This document shows positions 11,509-23,700 of a stretch of 64,000 nt of DNA, piece by piece. The position numbers and the translations under genes were made by a program. The notes below the pieces were generated by a model. The model worked only from the letters and a program-made list of their open reading frames with translations. It did no database searches and was not told where the DNA came from. Every line of letters begins with the position of its first letter. Within the stretch, counting starts at the first letter, position 1. Source of the DNA: Perognathus longimembris pacificus (Eukaryota > Chordata > Mammalia > Rodentia > Heteromyidae); the NCBI RefSeq assembly GCF_023159225.1, contig NC_063181.1, positions 7,647,606 through 7,711,605 of the forward strand, read 5' to 3'.

Positions 11509-13714
11509 ACATCTTCATTCCTAGCTTACAATTGCATTCCCATACTGGGTGCTTTCGGCCTTTCTCTATACCAATTCTTCTTATCTCTAGACCTTGCTAA
11601 AGTTCCACATTTTTCAAAACCACTCCGAAATGTTCAAGGTCTTCTGCTCCACTGTGATAAAGAGAAAGATGAATTCTATATGCCTCTACTGTCAAGGAGC
11701 TGATTGTTATAAATCCCAGCTCAAAGATACCGGGTGTACCATCTCACCACAAGGGCTGAGGAATACAGAAAAGGTGCGTCTATTCTCTTCCTGGGCAACA
11801 CCTCATTAGAACATTACACTCACTCCCTATCCAAGTGAGACAGCAAGGGAGTGGTAGGGGGAGAACAGGAACGTAGTGAAGGGATTGGATCATCATCTCA
11901 ACACATAACTTGATAAAATGACCAGGACCTCTCAGAGATGGGCGCTAGAGGGAGAGCCATGGTACCGTGCTTGAAATGTTTAAATGTTTGTACGTCAAGC
12001 TAACAAACTGTTAGGCAACATATCCTCCTTCCCTTTACCTCCATGAGTATAATCTCATAACAAAAGAAAATTGAAAAATATATCTCAAGCTAGGCTTTTA
12101 AGAAACAAAAGTAAAAAAAAATATATCAACAGTGACTAGATGTAATTACTACTGTGTTTGTCCTGTCTTCTGTTGTTTGGATAGCAATGTTTGGGTCAGA
12201 AATAAAGTCAGAGATGATTCAGAACTATGACTTATTTATTCCACACACTTCAAATGCTCTACTTTTATTTTAGTAAAAATAACTACTATAATAACAAAAA
12301 CGTTGGATGTATTTTAGATTCTATGGACAGTGAAGGGACTGAGGGAAAAAATGAAATTATATCAAAATTTATAAAATTATGTTTTCAATTAAAAATCTCA
12401 AAAATAACAGGGTTATTTTATAATAACTCTTTCAAAAAACTGTCTTTCTAAGAATATTAAAATTTCAAAAAAAAAATTCAAGGTGAAAAGGGTGGCATTG
12501 ATCAAGGTATATTGTCAACATAAACTGCTTTGCTCAATGACAGCTCCTTTGTACAACTACTTAACGATGATAAAGATTTTTAAAATTCAAGTTACAATTA
12601 AAATTTCCAAAGTTGGAGTCAAAATTATTTTGAGAAAGCTGATTCTTTTAAGTTTCCAACTTAATTATATCTTGCTACATCTTATAGAAAAACAAATCGA
12701 TTTCCAATCCAATATCCACCTAGTTCCTAATGAATAATCACTATGGCCTTTCACAACATTACGTCTAGACCCACATATCTACGAGTTTAAGAGTATTTTT
12801 GTTTGAAATTGCATAATATTCTTTAGCTGCTATGAGCAATGGTTGCAGATACTATGCTAATCCATGAATAACTCTGAAACCACAATTTAAACCCTGGACA
12901 GAAGCAAGACAGGACAGTCGGTGCTATTGGAAATTATACTTCATTATGCAAGAATGAAGTTTGCATCCATGCTACTTGAGAAAGGATTTGACACACTCAT
13001 TAAAACTATGCTGACAGTTATGTAAAGGCTGCTCTCACTCCTGTGTCCTCTCCACAGACCCAGGACCTCTGATGACCTTCCCGACATCACCCACAAACTC
13101 CCACTTGGGACAAAAGTTGAGAAGAACTAGTGCCCCAAAATTTGTCCAGACAACATGTGCGTAAGTTACACCCCATGCACAGAACCCAACAAACACTCTT
13201 AAGCACAGAGGTGTCCTGGGTTCCTCATAGTTTGTTGTGTGTCTGCGTGCCGTGCTTGGAACTTAAAGCAATATTTTATGGTTCACATCTCACAAAAATT
13301 TTAAAAAATAAACAAGTCCACAAAGGAAGGCAGTATATACAAAGGGATATATAGAATGGGAATGGAAAGTAGACCCATGGGTTATAGTAATGGAGCCTGT
13401 CATTCCCAGTAGATGAAGAGCCAATCAAGACAGCAAAGGGGTGAAGGACAGAGGAAATAGGGCAGAACCAATAGATTGGCATTCTTGGTGAGAGAAAAAG
13501 ATGGTTGGGCTACGAGATGGAGTAAAATGGAAGGGGAGTGGAGAGAGCGAGGGGAGGGAGGGGGGGGAGCTTAGGTTGTAGATATAAATTATGGGGGTGA
13601 GGGGAACAAGAACGAATGAAGACAAGATCATGAGAAGAGTTCAAAGAATGGAAGGGACCAGACTGATTGGGGGATTGAGTGACCACAAGGAGTAAGGAGA
13701 AGGTGATTGAAAGA
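11509..13714. other. Unassigned, AT-rich intergenic sequence
   Basis: 12060-12840 is strongly AT-rich. The segment 12540-12575 ('ttgtacaactacttaacgat') resembles the end of an L1 3' UTR also seen near 33850. 13300-13640 is purine-rich on the plus strand. No exon is recognised. Confidence 0.45.
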
Positions 13715-14210
13715 TCAAAAGTTGACACCCACAATGTGGGGTGTGGGGCCCCCATTTCAGGTCCGTGGCCTTTACGAGTCTCTGTGTATTACCTCGAGAT
13801 GGAGGCCTCTGTCTCATTGAGTCTACAGCAAAGCCCGCACACATCCCGGGGACAGGGCGGAGTGAGTCTTATGAATCTTGTGATGACGATGTTAGCAGCG
13901 TTCTCTGCCAGATGGTCTTTGTGGTCTTAATCACGTAGGCACTGAGGGACTGGGTTTCTGCCTTTTGTTCGTGTTGGGGCCGTGTGGAGTGTACCATGCA
14001 CACTCCACCCCGTGCCCGGATTGACTCAAACCCTCCCATTCCACACCCACCACGAGGCTGCGTACGCTGCATGCCACGGCCTGCTTTCCACACTCACGCA
14101 GACCCTCCCCAGTCCCCTTGCTTAGCTCTTCGTCCTTGCACACCACGGGCGAGAGCCTCATTCCAAGCCCTCCCTTCTGGGCCGCCATCTTGTAATCCTT
14201 CCGTGTACTT
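13715..14210. other. CpG-enriched block, possible old LTR or regulatory element
   Basis: CpG dinucleotides are clearly denser here than in the flanks. The block begins near 'gtggggcccccatttcagg' and ends near 'gccgccatcttgtaatcc', a style seen in some rodent LTRs. I could not match it to a named family, and the open frames in it have no recognisable domain. Confidence 0.3.
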
Positions 14211-14958
14211 CAGCCAGTGCATGCCACCACCCTCCCCTATGTTGGAGCCTCCGCAGCTTCAAGTAACATCCAAGACTTTCAAGGCCCTAAACATATAGTC
14301 TGTATAAGGAGAGCCAGGCAACTCTGCTCAGGGGTCACGGCCAAGGTGAGCTCACCCCACATTCCACACCCTTGTATCTTCTGCAGCTTCTCACCACATG
14401 AAGGAGAAGTGTCCAGAACAATGAGGGGGGATGGAGAATTCCCCTGCATGCCATAAAGAGAGAGATGGGGATGACAGTGACCGTGAAGGATGCCCACCCT
14501 CCGGGTATATATTCATACTGCCTATTTCCAGTTCCACAGATGATGTGTTGCTTCTCAGGATACGAAGCATAAAGGATCAACTGGGCACCTAGCACTTTGC
14601 TGCAGAGGATGAGGTGATACAAAGCAACGGGACTCAGTTCTGCTAATCTTTTGGGAAAGGATTGCAAACAAACTTTAGTGCCAACCTCTTGTTACAGTTG
14701 AAGACTTTACCTTTGAAAACAACAACAACAAAAAAGTTTTTGTTCTGTTCCCCAACTTGGTCAAAGGAATGAAAAATTCAATCAAAACTCTGTTGCCAAT
14801 TATCTTAAACATCTTTCAGTGGTTTCACAATTAACCAGGGGATTTTACAGCCTAAACATAAAAATTGAGCAATTAAGACTGAATTTATAATTTTTCTTAT
14901 GGTTGTTTGGACAGTATTTTAAATTATTTTCCCCAAAGGAAATGTTAACCAATTACTG
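14211..14958. other. Unassigned intergenic sequence
   Basis: Nothing is recognised here. Confidence 0.5.
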
Positions 14959-15222
14959 TGATCTTTTTGAATCACTCATTGACCTTGGGGAGGGGAATGG
15001 TCCTGGGGCTTGAACTCAGGGCCCAGACAGTGTCACTGAGCACAAGGCTAGCACTCTACCAGTTAAGCCACAGCTCCACTTCTGGAGTTTTATTGATGGT
15101 TAATTGGAGATATGTATCTCACGGTCTTTTCTGCCTGGGCTGGATTCAAACTATCATCCTCAGATCTCAGCCTCCTAAGTAAGCTAGGTTTACATGTGTG
15201 AGCCACCATTGCCCAGGTTTTA
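14959..15222 (-). mobile_element. B1-headed Geo composite SINE
   Basis: Read on the minus strand, a 7SL-like head with 'gtggctcac' remnants is followed by the linker 'atctccaattaacc' and the Geo half with 'gtggcttaactggtagag' and 'ctgagttcaagcccc'. Confidence 0.85.
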
Positions 15223-15269
15223 TGGTTTTCCTGAAGAATTTTTTTATGTAAAAACAAAAACAAGCAAAA

Positions 15270-15355
15270 CACACATATATAGATATCTATAGATATAGAC
15301 AGAGAGAGATATATATAGATAGAGATACATATATAAATATATAGATATATATGAT
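15270..15355. repeat. ATAGAT/AT-rich simple sequence
   Basis: An imperfect tatagata/agagata run between two oppositely oriented SINEs. Confidence 0.75.
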
Positions 15356-15470
15356 ATACTGTGTATCCAGCATGGTGTTTGAGTTATGCCCAATATAAGG
15401 GAAGTTTAAGAATTTCTGTCCTTGCCATGGAAATAAAAATAAACATGTAAAGTTAAAAGTCAGTGAATGA

Positions 15471-15700
15471 GCTGGGCACTGGTAGTTCATACTTATAATC
15501 CTAGCTATTCAGGAGACTGAGATGTGAGGACTGTGATTTGAAGCCAACCTGGGCAGAAAAGCCCATGAGACTCATATCTCCAATTAATCAGCAAGAAGCC
15601 AGATGTAGATGCATGGCTCAAGTATTAGAGTGTCAGATTTGAGCAAAAAAAGCTAAACAACAATGCAAGACCCTGAGTTCAAGCACAACATAAAGAAAAA
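15471..15700 (+). mobile_element. B1-headed Geo composite SINE
   Basis: The head has 'cttataatcctagctattc', then the linker 'tctccaattaatcagc' and a Geo half ending 'ctgagttcaagcac'. The A-rich tail leads into the GGAA array. Confidence 0.85.
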
Positions 15701-15732
15701 AGAATGAGACAGAGAGAGAGTGGGAAGGAGAT

Positions 15733-15850
15733 AAGGAAGGAAGGAAGGAAGGAAGGAAGGAAGGAAGGAAGGAAGGAAGGAAGGAAGGAAGGAAGGGAGG
15801 AAGGGAGGGAGGGAGGGAGGGAGGGAGGGAGGGAGGGAGGGAGGGAGGGA
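15733..15850. repeat. (GGAA)n-(GGGA)n microsatellite
   Basis: About 15 GGAA units switch cleanly to about 14 GGGA units. It directly follows a SINE tail. Confidence 0.95.
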
Positions 15851-15929
15851 CATTGGAATGTTTTAAAGCTTCCCTTCATGTGAATGTTATTACCTCCATC
15901 AAAAATAAATAAAATAAGTCTCTAGTAAC

Positions 15930-15990
15930 TGTACCATATATACATATATGTAGATGCACATATATGTATATGTACATGCACATACATACA
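15930..15990. repeat. AT/ACAT-rich simple sequence
   Basis: Alternating atatac/atatgta steps rich in TA, low-complexity. Confidence 0.75.
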
Positions 15991-16062
15991 AAAATAGAGG
16001 CAGAGAGACAGACAGAGACAGGGACAGACATAGAGGGAGTGAGAGGGAAAGAAAGACAGAGA

Positions 16063-16319
<257 letters not shown>

Positions 16320-18454
16320 GAAAGAGAAAATGATAAAGCATAAAGGGCTGTGAGGGTTAGAAGAGCAACAGAAAGTGGAGTGGTGATTGCAGGGAGTTGA
16401 CAGAGGAGGAAATGGGGAGCCGCTATTCAATGTGTTCAAAGTTTCCATTTTCCAAAAGGAAGATGTACAGAGATAGATGGCACTGATACATTATGAATAT
16501 ATTTAATATCGCTGAACTCTAGACTTCAACATGGCTAAAGATAGCAAATTTCATGCTGTGGGTATTTTAATTAGCAAATAAATCGAAGACGTGAGAAGCT
16601 GTCAATAACTGGTGAATCTAGTAGAGCAAGAGTGTGGCAAAGTTCTCTATTGTGTCAAGAAAAAAAATCCTCCCCACACTGTGGAGTTTAGGAGACGGCG
16701 AACCCTGCTACACACCAGAAATGAGGACAACGAGGCTCAGGGGGTTCTAGGTTCTGACGACAGGCAAGGTGATGAGCTGGGGGAGGGGGGTTCACTAGGG
16801 AAAGACCTTACTGTTAAATCACCTGGTGCCTTTGCTGTACCATGCTTGGCTCTTGGAGTACTCCGCAGAGAGACTCAAAGGATCTCTGGGAAAATCCCAG
16901 CGCACGTGTTTGAGCACTGTCTTGGGCAGCTTGTGGAAGCCCAGCCCTGAGACCCGTCCACCCTTGAGACACCGTCCAATGGAAAAGGAAGTCAGTGGAA
17001 CAATAAGTTATAATTACAAGGGAGACTCAATGGCTGGGGAGCTGGAAACAGCTGACATCTCCCTGCTTCTGAAAGCAATGATCAAGAGCCTTCCTAATTT
17101 CCCATCAGTTTTCGAAAGCCCAGACGGTTCTTCCTCACCCTGTAAGTCATCGCCCAAGACCCAAATCCACCAGTGCCTTTAGGAAATGTACAATCAAGAG
17201 ACCAGTATGCGGGCACACTCAGCATCCACATGCTTCAGCGTGCAAGATGGGGCCTCCTGAGTCCCTCCTCCTGCCGTGACGTGGGAAACTCGAGTGGGCT
17301 CGGCCAGGTCCAAGGCAGTGGGGGAAGAATTCATTCAGGAACTTCAGGGCAACGGCCAGATGCTGGGAGAAAGCACTGGGAAAGGCTGACCACAATTCAA
17401 ACTGCCTGAGTGAAAAGTCAGGAAGTCACTCACATGCCAGGGGCCATTTCCTCCCCCTCCCCCCCCACCCCCGCCCTGGAAATCCATTCTCACAGTGCTG
17501 GGTGAGTCAGGCATGAGCACTTGGATGACGGCTTAGCTGATGTCATTCAAGAAAGCAGGGGGGAAGCGGGCGGTGGGGGGGGGGGGGGGCAGGGTCACCC
17601 ACTGCATCTGAGGAAGAGACATTTAACTGAGACAGAGCCACCCTCCAGCCCTCCCAGGAGGCTGACATTTCCAGGACACGGAAAACAAACTTCCTCTCAA
17701 GAGAGAATATGCTTTCAGTGTGGGAAGAAAAAAAAAAAATAGTCCAGGGAACCAGAGAAGGTCAAGACATGTTCGCCCTTGGCTGGAAGCCCACCAGCAG
17801 GAAAAGGTCTGTCCTTCCAGAAAAGGTGACCGTATCACCGCCTCCCGGCGTCTGACGGCGGATTTGAGTGACCGCACGTACACAGGCAAGGCTTGGCCTC
17901 CAACTCCCTTCCAGCTCGGTTCCGATGCTGAACAAGTGTCCGGCAAAAGTGCCCACCACAGGTTTGCTGATCAAGATGCCCATGGGGGCCTTGGTGGAGA
18001 TCCAAGAGTGCCAGAGTCACGTGCCAAATGGTCAGTAACCGTATATGAATGATAACTTTTGCCTTCCCTTTTACTTGCCAGGAAATCAAAGCACAGCACT
18101 CCCAAAGGTTGCCGTTGAAGGGGAGGAGAGCCGTCATGAGCCCGAAGGAGGCTGTCAGGGGAAGATGCCATTACCACTCAGCCAACCCCACCCTAGTTCC
18201 CCTCCAGAAACCACACAGGCCTACCCAGACTACTGCGGTATTGTCTTTGCGGTATTGAAGGCCTGAATCTCTCCTCTCTGGCCATCTCCGCCTGCTGCTC
18301 TGCCTTTATCCAATCTCCTCTGGTCCTGAGCAAGCATGCCCAAGACATGCCTCCCCTAATGGACAGGGCCCAATAACAAAGTGGGTAGAATCCTCCTGTG
18401 CTACCTAGCCTCCGGTACCCACAGTGCAGAAGATAAAGAACTGGGCTCCTTTGG
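16320..18454. other. Unassigned intergenic sequence
   Basis: No repeat family or exon is recognised. It holds C runs at about 17453-17473 and a G15 run at 17575-17589. Confidence 0.5.
17575..17589. repeat. (G)n homopolymer
   Basis: Fifteen G residues preceded by further short G runs. Confidence 0.9.
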
Positions 18455-18680
18455 GAGGGGGAGGGGGTACAGAAATGGAGAGGCAGAAAGTAAACAAATG
18501 CAGCACTAGTACTACACACTGTCAAAAATGAACTATACAACTTGTAAGGAATGGGAGGGGTAAGCTGGGAGAGAATGAGAGAATGCAGTGACATTTTCCT
18601 AAAAAAAGATGTACTCTTTACCTTACATAACTGTAACCCCCATGTATATCACCTTTATAATAACAATAAAAAAAAAACAG
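18455..18680 (+). mobile_element. L1 3'-end fragment
   Basis: A G-rich 3'-UTR-like segment ends with 'tataataacaataaaaaaa'. It shares phrases ('gtgacattttccta', 'agatgtact') with the L1 3' end near 46900, so it is probably an older lineage-specific L1 3' end. Confidence 0.5.
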
Positions 18681-18685
18681 AGAGA

Positions 18686-18768
18686 CAAACAGCTCAAGTA
18701 GTAGAGTGCTTGACTAGCATACACAAGCTCTGGGTTCAATCCCCACTACTGCAAAAGGATAAACAAAA
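18686..18768 (+). mobile_element. ID-like tRNA-derived SINE monomer, Geo-like A box
   Basis: 'cagctcaagtagtagagtgc' resembles the A-box part of Geo, but the element continues as an uninterrupted ID-like monomer to a B box 'tgggttcaatcccc'. It has no inserted hairpin segment, making it an intermediate form. Confidence 0.7.
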
Positions 18769-19061
18769 AGTAATTCCACAGGGCTCTCAGGTTAATGTTT
18801 GAGAATTTCTAAGCCCCTTCCAACTCTAAAATTCCATAAACATTAAGAAACATTTATTGTCACCACTACCAGATTGTCATATATTAATAAAAATTTTAGC
18901 TTATTAAATGTGTTTAAAATAAATGTCAACTTTGAGAATAAAAAAAAAAAAAGAACTGAGCTCCCCAAGCCACAGTGTGATTCGGGGCATACTTTAGTAT
19001 AGGTAAGAGGAAATAGAAGGAAAATAAATGTGGGCTAGATGAAGACAGAACAATGTCATAG
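18769..19061. other. Unassigned, AT-rich sequence
   Basis: AT-rich with an A run at about 18941-18952; nothing else is recognised. Confidence 0.5.
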
Positions 19062-19300
19062 AGGATACCAGTGGCTCAGGCCTGCAAGTAAGGTAAAGAG
19101 AGTCGTGGTTCAAAACCAGCCCAGGCAGAAAAGCCTGTGAGACTCTAATCTTTAATAACCCTCCAAAAAGCCAGAAGTGGAGTAGTGGCTCAACTGGTAG
19201 AGTATTCGTCTTGAGCAAAAAAAAAAAAAAAAAAAAAAAAAAATCTCAGGGACCGTGCCCAGGGTCTGAGTTCAAGCCCCAGGATTGGTACAAAAACAAA
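19062..19300 (+). mobile_element. B1-headed Geo composite SINE with A27 expansion
   Basis: A standard 7SL-like head plus Geo tail. The short A loop between 'ttgagc' and 'ctcaggg' has expanded to 27 A residues (19217-19243). B-box-like 'ctgagttcaagcccc' follows. Confidence 0.85.
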
Positions 19301-20062
19301 CAAACACTTTAGCCAGGCCACAAAGAACGGATGAACCTAGAAAGAACAAATGAACTTCGAAGGTTGTAAAGAAGAGGAATGGCGTTTGCGGAGAGGAGGA
19401 AAGTATGAAGAGAGATGGGGCTATGGGAATGTAATGTAGGTGCACAGCAAGAAGTCAACTGGGCAGGCTGACAACAAGAAATCAACGCCTGCAAAAGCAG
19501 CAGCGGAGGCTGATGGAGGAGGGAGGGAGGACCATCCTCCTTGAAAGCTCGTGTAATGGCAGGGCCAGCAGAGAACCTGAGAGATTATTTAGTCTGCGAG
19601 TTGACCCCAAACCAATGTAAGTAATTACAAAACTTGTAGGCTATCCCTAAGAGAGTCTATGGATCTGGGGTGTGGACAGGGGTGTTGTTTCATTTGCTTT
19701 GTTGATGAGACAGTGGGAGGAAACTGATGCTTCCTAGGACTTTGAGAATGACAGATTTCAACCACTTCCAGTTGTCAGCAAGGACTGAACAACAGCCAGT
19801 GTGAGGAAGGAAATATCCCCGATCAATTCTGTCCAGCAAGAATGAGCCAGACTCCCTGGAGAAGCTGTTCTGAAAGGTAATAAGCTTAGCTCAAGAGGCA
19901 AATGCTTGCAGGGCAGGCGAGAAACAAGAGCAATTTAGAGTGGCCACATGGGCATTTCAACACCATTGCAATGAGCTGAGGCTTGCAGAGAAGTGATTTG
20001 AATAAGCCACGGAGCCATAGACCCATAAATGGCAGGCACAAGCAGGAGACCTTGTGCCTCTT
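19301..20062. other. Unassigned intergenic sequence
   Basis: Nothing is recognised. Confidence 0.5.
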
Positions 20063-20392
20063 CTATGGTTTCAATATGAGTTTATCCTCCAGATATCTGT
20101 ACGTTAAAGGCTTGGCCCCCAGAATGGAAGGTACTATGGACTTTTGGAGACAGAGCCTTGTGTCAGGGTCTTAGATCATTGGAGGAGTCTTCTTCCTGAC
20201 TTGACCAATGACCATTTATCTCCTACACACATTTCCACCATGATATGCTACCTTATGCTGCCCTTACTAGAATGAAGCCAATAGAGGCATCAACCCCTTT
20301 GACTCTCCAAAATGGTAGACTAAATAAATACTTTCTGTTTATAAATTAACCACCTTGGGCATTTTGTTGTAGTAACATGAAGGTGAGTAATA
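20063..20392 (+). mobile_element. MLT1-like MaLR LTR remnant
   Basis: The order 'tatggtttcaatatgagt', 'aaggcttggcccccag', 'taaataaatactttctg' and 'cattttgttgtagtaacatg' follows the layout of MLT1-type ERVL-MaLR LTRs. It is non-coding. Confidence 0.6.
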
Positions 20393-20760
20393 AATCTTCC
20401 CTACTGCCTCTTTCTAGCCCCGGCATGGACAGAGACATTGCCCTCAGCATTGACTCCAGTGTGTCACCTAAATGTTCTCATGGACTCTGCGTCTGTTTCC
20501 ACTAAATCATTGCCAGCAGTCCTTCTTTAAAAAGCAGACATGTATCTTTTGAGGGCCACGTTCTCACTACTTCCCAAAGGCTCAGAGAGAAGCAGAGAAG
20601 CCAAACCTCCATTGACAAGATAGGCGTTAGCAAGTATTCAAGAGGAAAAAATGAATAAACCCCGCCATGTTTGCTGCCCCTGAGGGAAGAGGATAGTCCG
20701 GAGCCTTCTTGGTTTCATTCTGCACTTCCTTCCTGTGGACACTGGTCTTTGTTTCTTGGT
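20393..20760. other. Unassigned sequence left of the tandem duplication
   Basis: Unique sequence up to the first duplication boundary, with no feature seen. Confidence 0.5.
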
Positions 20761-22102
20761 CTCCCAGCGGAGTCACCCACCCAGGTCCAGGGCCCCCTTG
20801 TGGCAGACTTGCACTGAGAGGACAGGCAAGGGGAGGGCTTCCTGGCCTCCCCCCCCACCACCACCGCAGTACCTTCTGCACATGTCCACAGCCCAGCAAT
20901 TGGAAGGACTGAAAAGGCAGACCCCAGGACGGCCACCTGCGTGCTCACGAGCCTTCCATGCTCCCAGAGGTAAGGTCTTCTCGTGACCCCTGGTACACAT
21001 ACCCTCCCCACCACCTCTTAGGGCAGGCAGAACCTGGGAGGTTGGAACTGTAGGAAGCAAATCCTCCATCTTTCCCTGTCCTTGTAAAAAATAAATAAAA
21101 ATAAGAAAATGGGGGCTCAGAGATTTTAGGCGATCTGTTTAGAGTCATCCCCATCCCTTGAGTGGCAGATAAGAAGTCTACCCCATGTCTCCCCAGGATC
21201 TACAACAGGCTGATAGCTCACCTATGATTGCCAGAGACACTGCGGTCTAGTTGGGTCTTTGATTCTGGGGGTCAATCCCCTATGTGCCTGAGGCTCTGCC
21301 TCCTTCCTCTCCTTTGTCTGGGAATCAGGATGGAAGTGTCTACACATGTACAGCTCTCCAAGATGCCCCAACACCCAGACAGCACTGTGGAACAGAAGCA
21401 CTCTGAAAAGGGAGAAGCGGTTGGTTACTCATTGTTATGATACTTCTTCTACCTCCAGCTCACCTTGCAACAACTTAAGCAACGCAGGAAGACTTGTGCG
21501 ACGTTCATCTCGTGGGCAGATTGCTTTTGCCTGATGGAAATACCCAGGTCACACACATATTTGACATGTTAACTCACAGGAGACACTGAATTATTCTGTG
21601 TGAGAGAGGGAGAACTATGCCATGTGGGCTTTCCACCAATAGATATATAGATATAGATATAGATATAGATATAGATATAGATATAGATATCACACCACAT
21701 TCAAGAGGAACAGAGAAAGCATCTTTCCTTTTCTAGCTGATTCTTAGGTTGTGATTCACAAAAATAAAAGAAAGAGTATGCCAAGCCTGAACTCCACTCC
21801 AGAAACTAAATCTAGAATGCTTCTCATGGTATTGGGGGGGGGGGTATTCCTCCTTTTCAATGCATAGAAAAATAACTACAGTCAAAACTAAGGATTCTAA
21901 GAGTCGTCCTGATGGGCCAGGGGCAGAGCTAGAAAACAGGATAAGACCATGCTTTAAATGGGGGCAAAAAGACCCTGAGCTGTCAGTGGTGAGCCCTGCC
22001 TGACCACACCCACTCCCCAAGATCAGCTTCACAGTAACCCAGTCCTTGATGTTTCTCTAGGCATTCCATAGACGCAAAGTGTGTGAACCATTTGTTTGGA
22101 AC
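20761..22102. repeat. Tandem duplication unit A (1342 bp)
   Basis: It starts 'ctcccagcggagtcaccc' and ends 'aaccatttgtttggaac'. It contains a TATAGA hexamer array of 52 bp at 21639-21690 and a poly-G run near 21836. It is the most diverged of the three units (for example a CCACCACC stretch where B and C have a CA repeat). I recognise no coding or named repeat content. Confidence 0.95.
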
Positions 22103-23700
22103 CTCCCAGCGGAGTCACCCACCCAGGCCTAGGGCCCCCCTGTGGCAGTCTTGCACTGAGAGAACAGGCATGGGGAGGGCTTCCTGTCCACACACACACA
22201 CACACACTCCACGCAGCACCTCCTGCACATGTCCACAGCCCAGCAGTTGGAAGGACTGAAAAGGCAGACCCCAGGACGGCCACCTGCATGCTCACGAGCC
22301 TTCCATGCTCCCAGAGGTAAGGTCTTCTCGTGACCCCTGGTACACATACCCTCCCCACCACCTCTTAGGGCAGGCAGAACCTGGGAGGTTGGAACTGTCG
22401 AAAGCAAATCCTCCATCTTTCCCTGTCCTTGTAAAAAATAAATAAAAATAAGAAAATGAGGCTCAGAGATTTTAGGCGATCTGTTTAGAGTCATCCCCAT
22501 CCCTTGTAGTGGCAGATAAGAAGTCTACCCCATGTCTCCCCAGGATCTACAGCAGGCTGATAGCTCACCTATGACTGCCAGAGACACTGCGGTCTAGTTG
22601 GGTCTTTGATTTGGGGCATCAATCCCCTATGTGCCTGAGGCTCTGCCTCCTTCCTCTCCTTTGTCTGGGAATCAGGATGAAAGTGTCTACACACGTACAG
22701 CTCTCCAAGATGCCCCAACACCCAGACAGCACTGTGGAACAGAAGCACTCTGAAAAGGGAGAAGCGGTTGATTACTCATTGTTATGATACTTCTTCTACC
22801 TCCAACTCACCTTGCAACAACTTAAGCAACGCAGGAAGACTTGTGCGACGTTCATCTCGTGGGCAGATTGCTTTTGCCTGATGGAAATACCCAGGTCATA
22901 CACATATTTGACATGTTAACTCACAGGAGATACTGAATTATTCCGTGTGAGAAAGGGAGAACTATTCCATGTGGGCTTTCCACCAATAGATATATAGATA
23001 TAGATATAGATATAGATATAGATATAGATATAGATATAGATATCACACCACATTCAAGAGGAACAGAGAAAGCATCTTTCCTTTTCTAGCTGATTCTTAG
23101 GTTGTGATTCACAAAAAATAAAAGAAAGAGTATGCCAAGCCTGAACTCCACTCCAGAAACTAAATCTAGAATGCTTCTCATGGTATTGGGGGGGGGTGGT
23201 ATTCCTCCTTTTCAATGCATAAAAAATAACTACAGTCAAAACTAAGGATTCTAAGAGTCGTCCTGATGGGCCAGGGGCAGAGCTAGAAAACAGGATAAGA
23301 CCATGCTTTTTTATTTTTTTTTTTTATTTTTTTTTTTTTTTTGGCCAGTCGTGGGCCTTGGACTCAGGGCCTGAGCACTGTCCCTGGCTTCTTCCCGCTC
23401 AAGGCTAGCACTCTGCCACTTGAGCCACAGCGCCGCTTCTGGCCGTTTTCTGTATATGTGGTGCTGGGGAATCGAACCTAGGGAGGGCCTCGTGTATCCG
23501 AGGCAGGCACTCTTGCCACTAGGCTATATCCCCAGCCCCCAAGACCATGCTTTAAATGGGGGCAAAAAGACCCTGAGCTGGCAGTGGTGAGCCCTGCCTG
23601 ACCACACCCACTCCCCAAGATCAGCTTCACAGTAACCCAGTCCTTGATGTTTCTCTAGGCATTCCATAGACGCAAAGTGTGTGAACCATTTGTTTGGAAC
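22103..23700. repeat. Tandem duplication unit B (1598 bp with SINE)
   Basis: Same unit as A. It has a CA run at 22188-22208, a 58-bp TATAGA array at 22986-23043 and a secondary IDL-Geo insertion at 23309-23540. Without the SINE and its duplicated target the unit is about 1354 bp. Its first 700 bp show no visible difference from unit C. Confidence 0.95.
23297..23552 (-). mobile_element. IDL-Geo SINE with 12-bp target-site duplication
   Basis: The element occupies 23309-23540 on the minus strand, with its poly-A tail appearing as a T-rich run on the left. aagaccatgctt flanks it at 23297-23308 and 23541-23552. Units A and C have the empty site, so it inserted after the duplication, or into only one copy. 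Confidence 0.97.
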
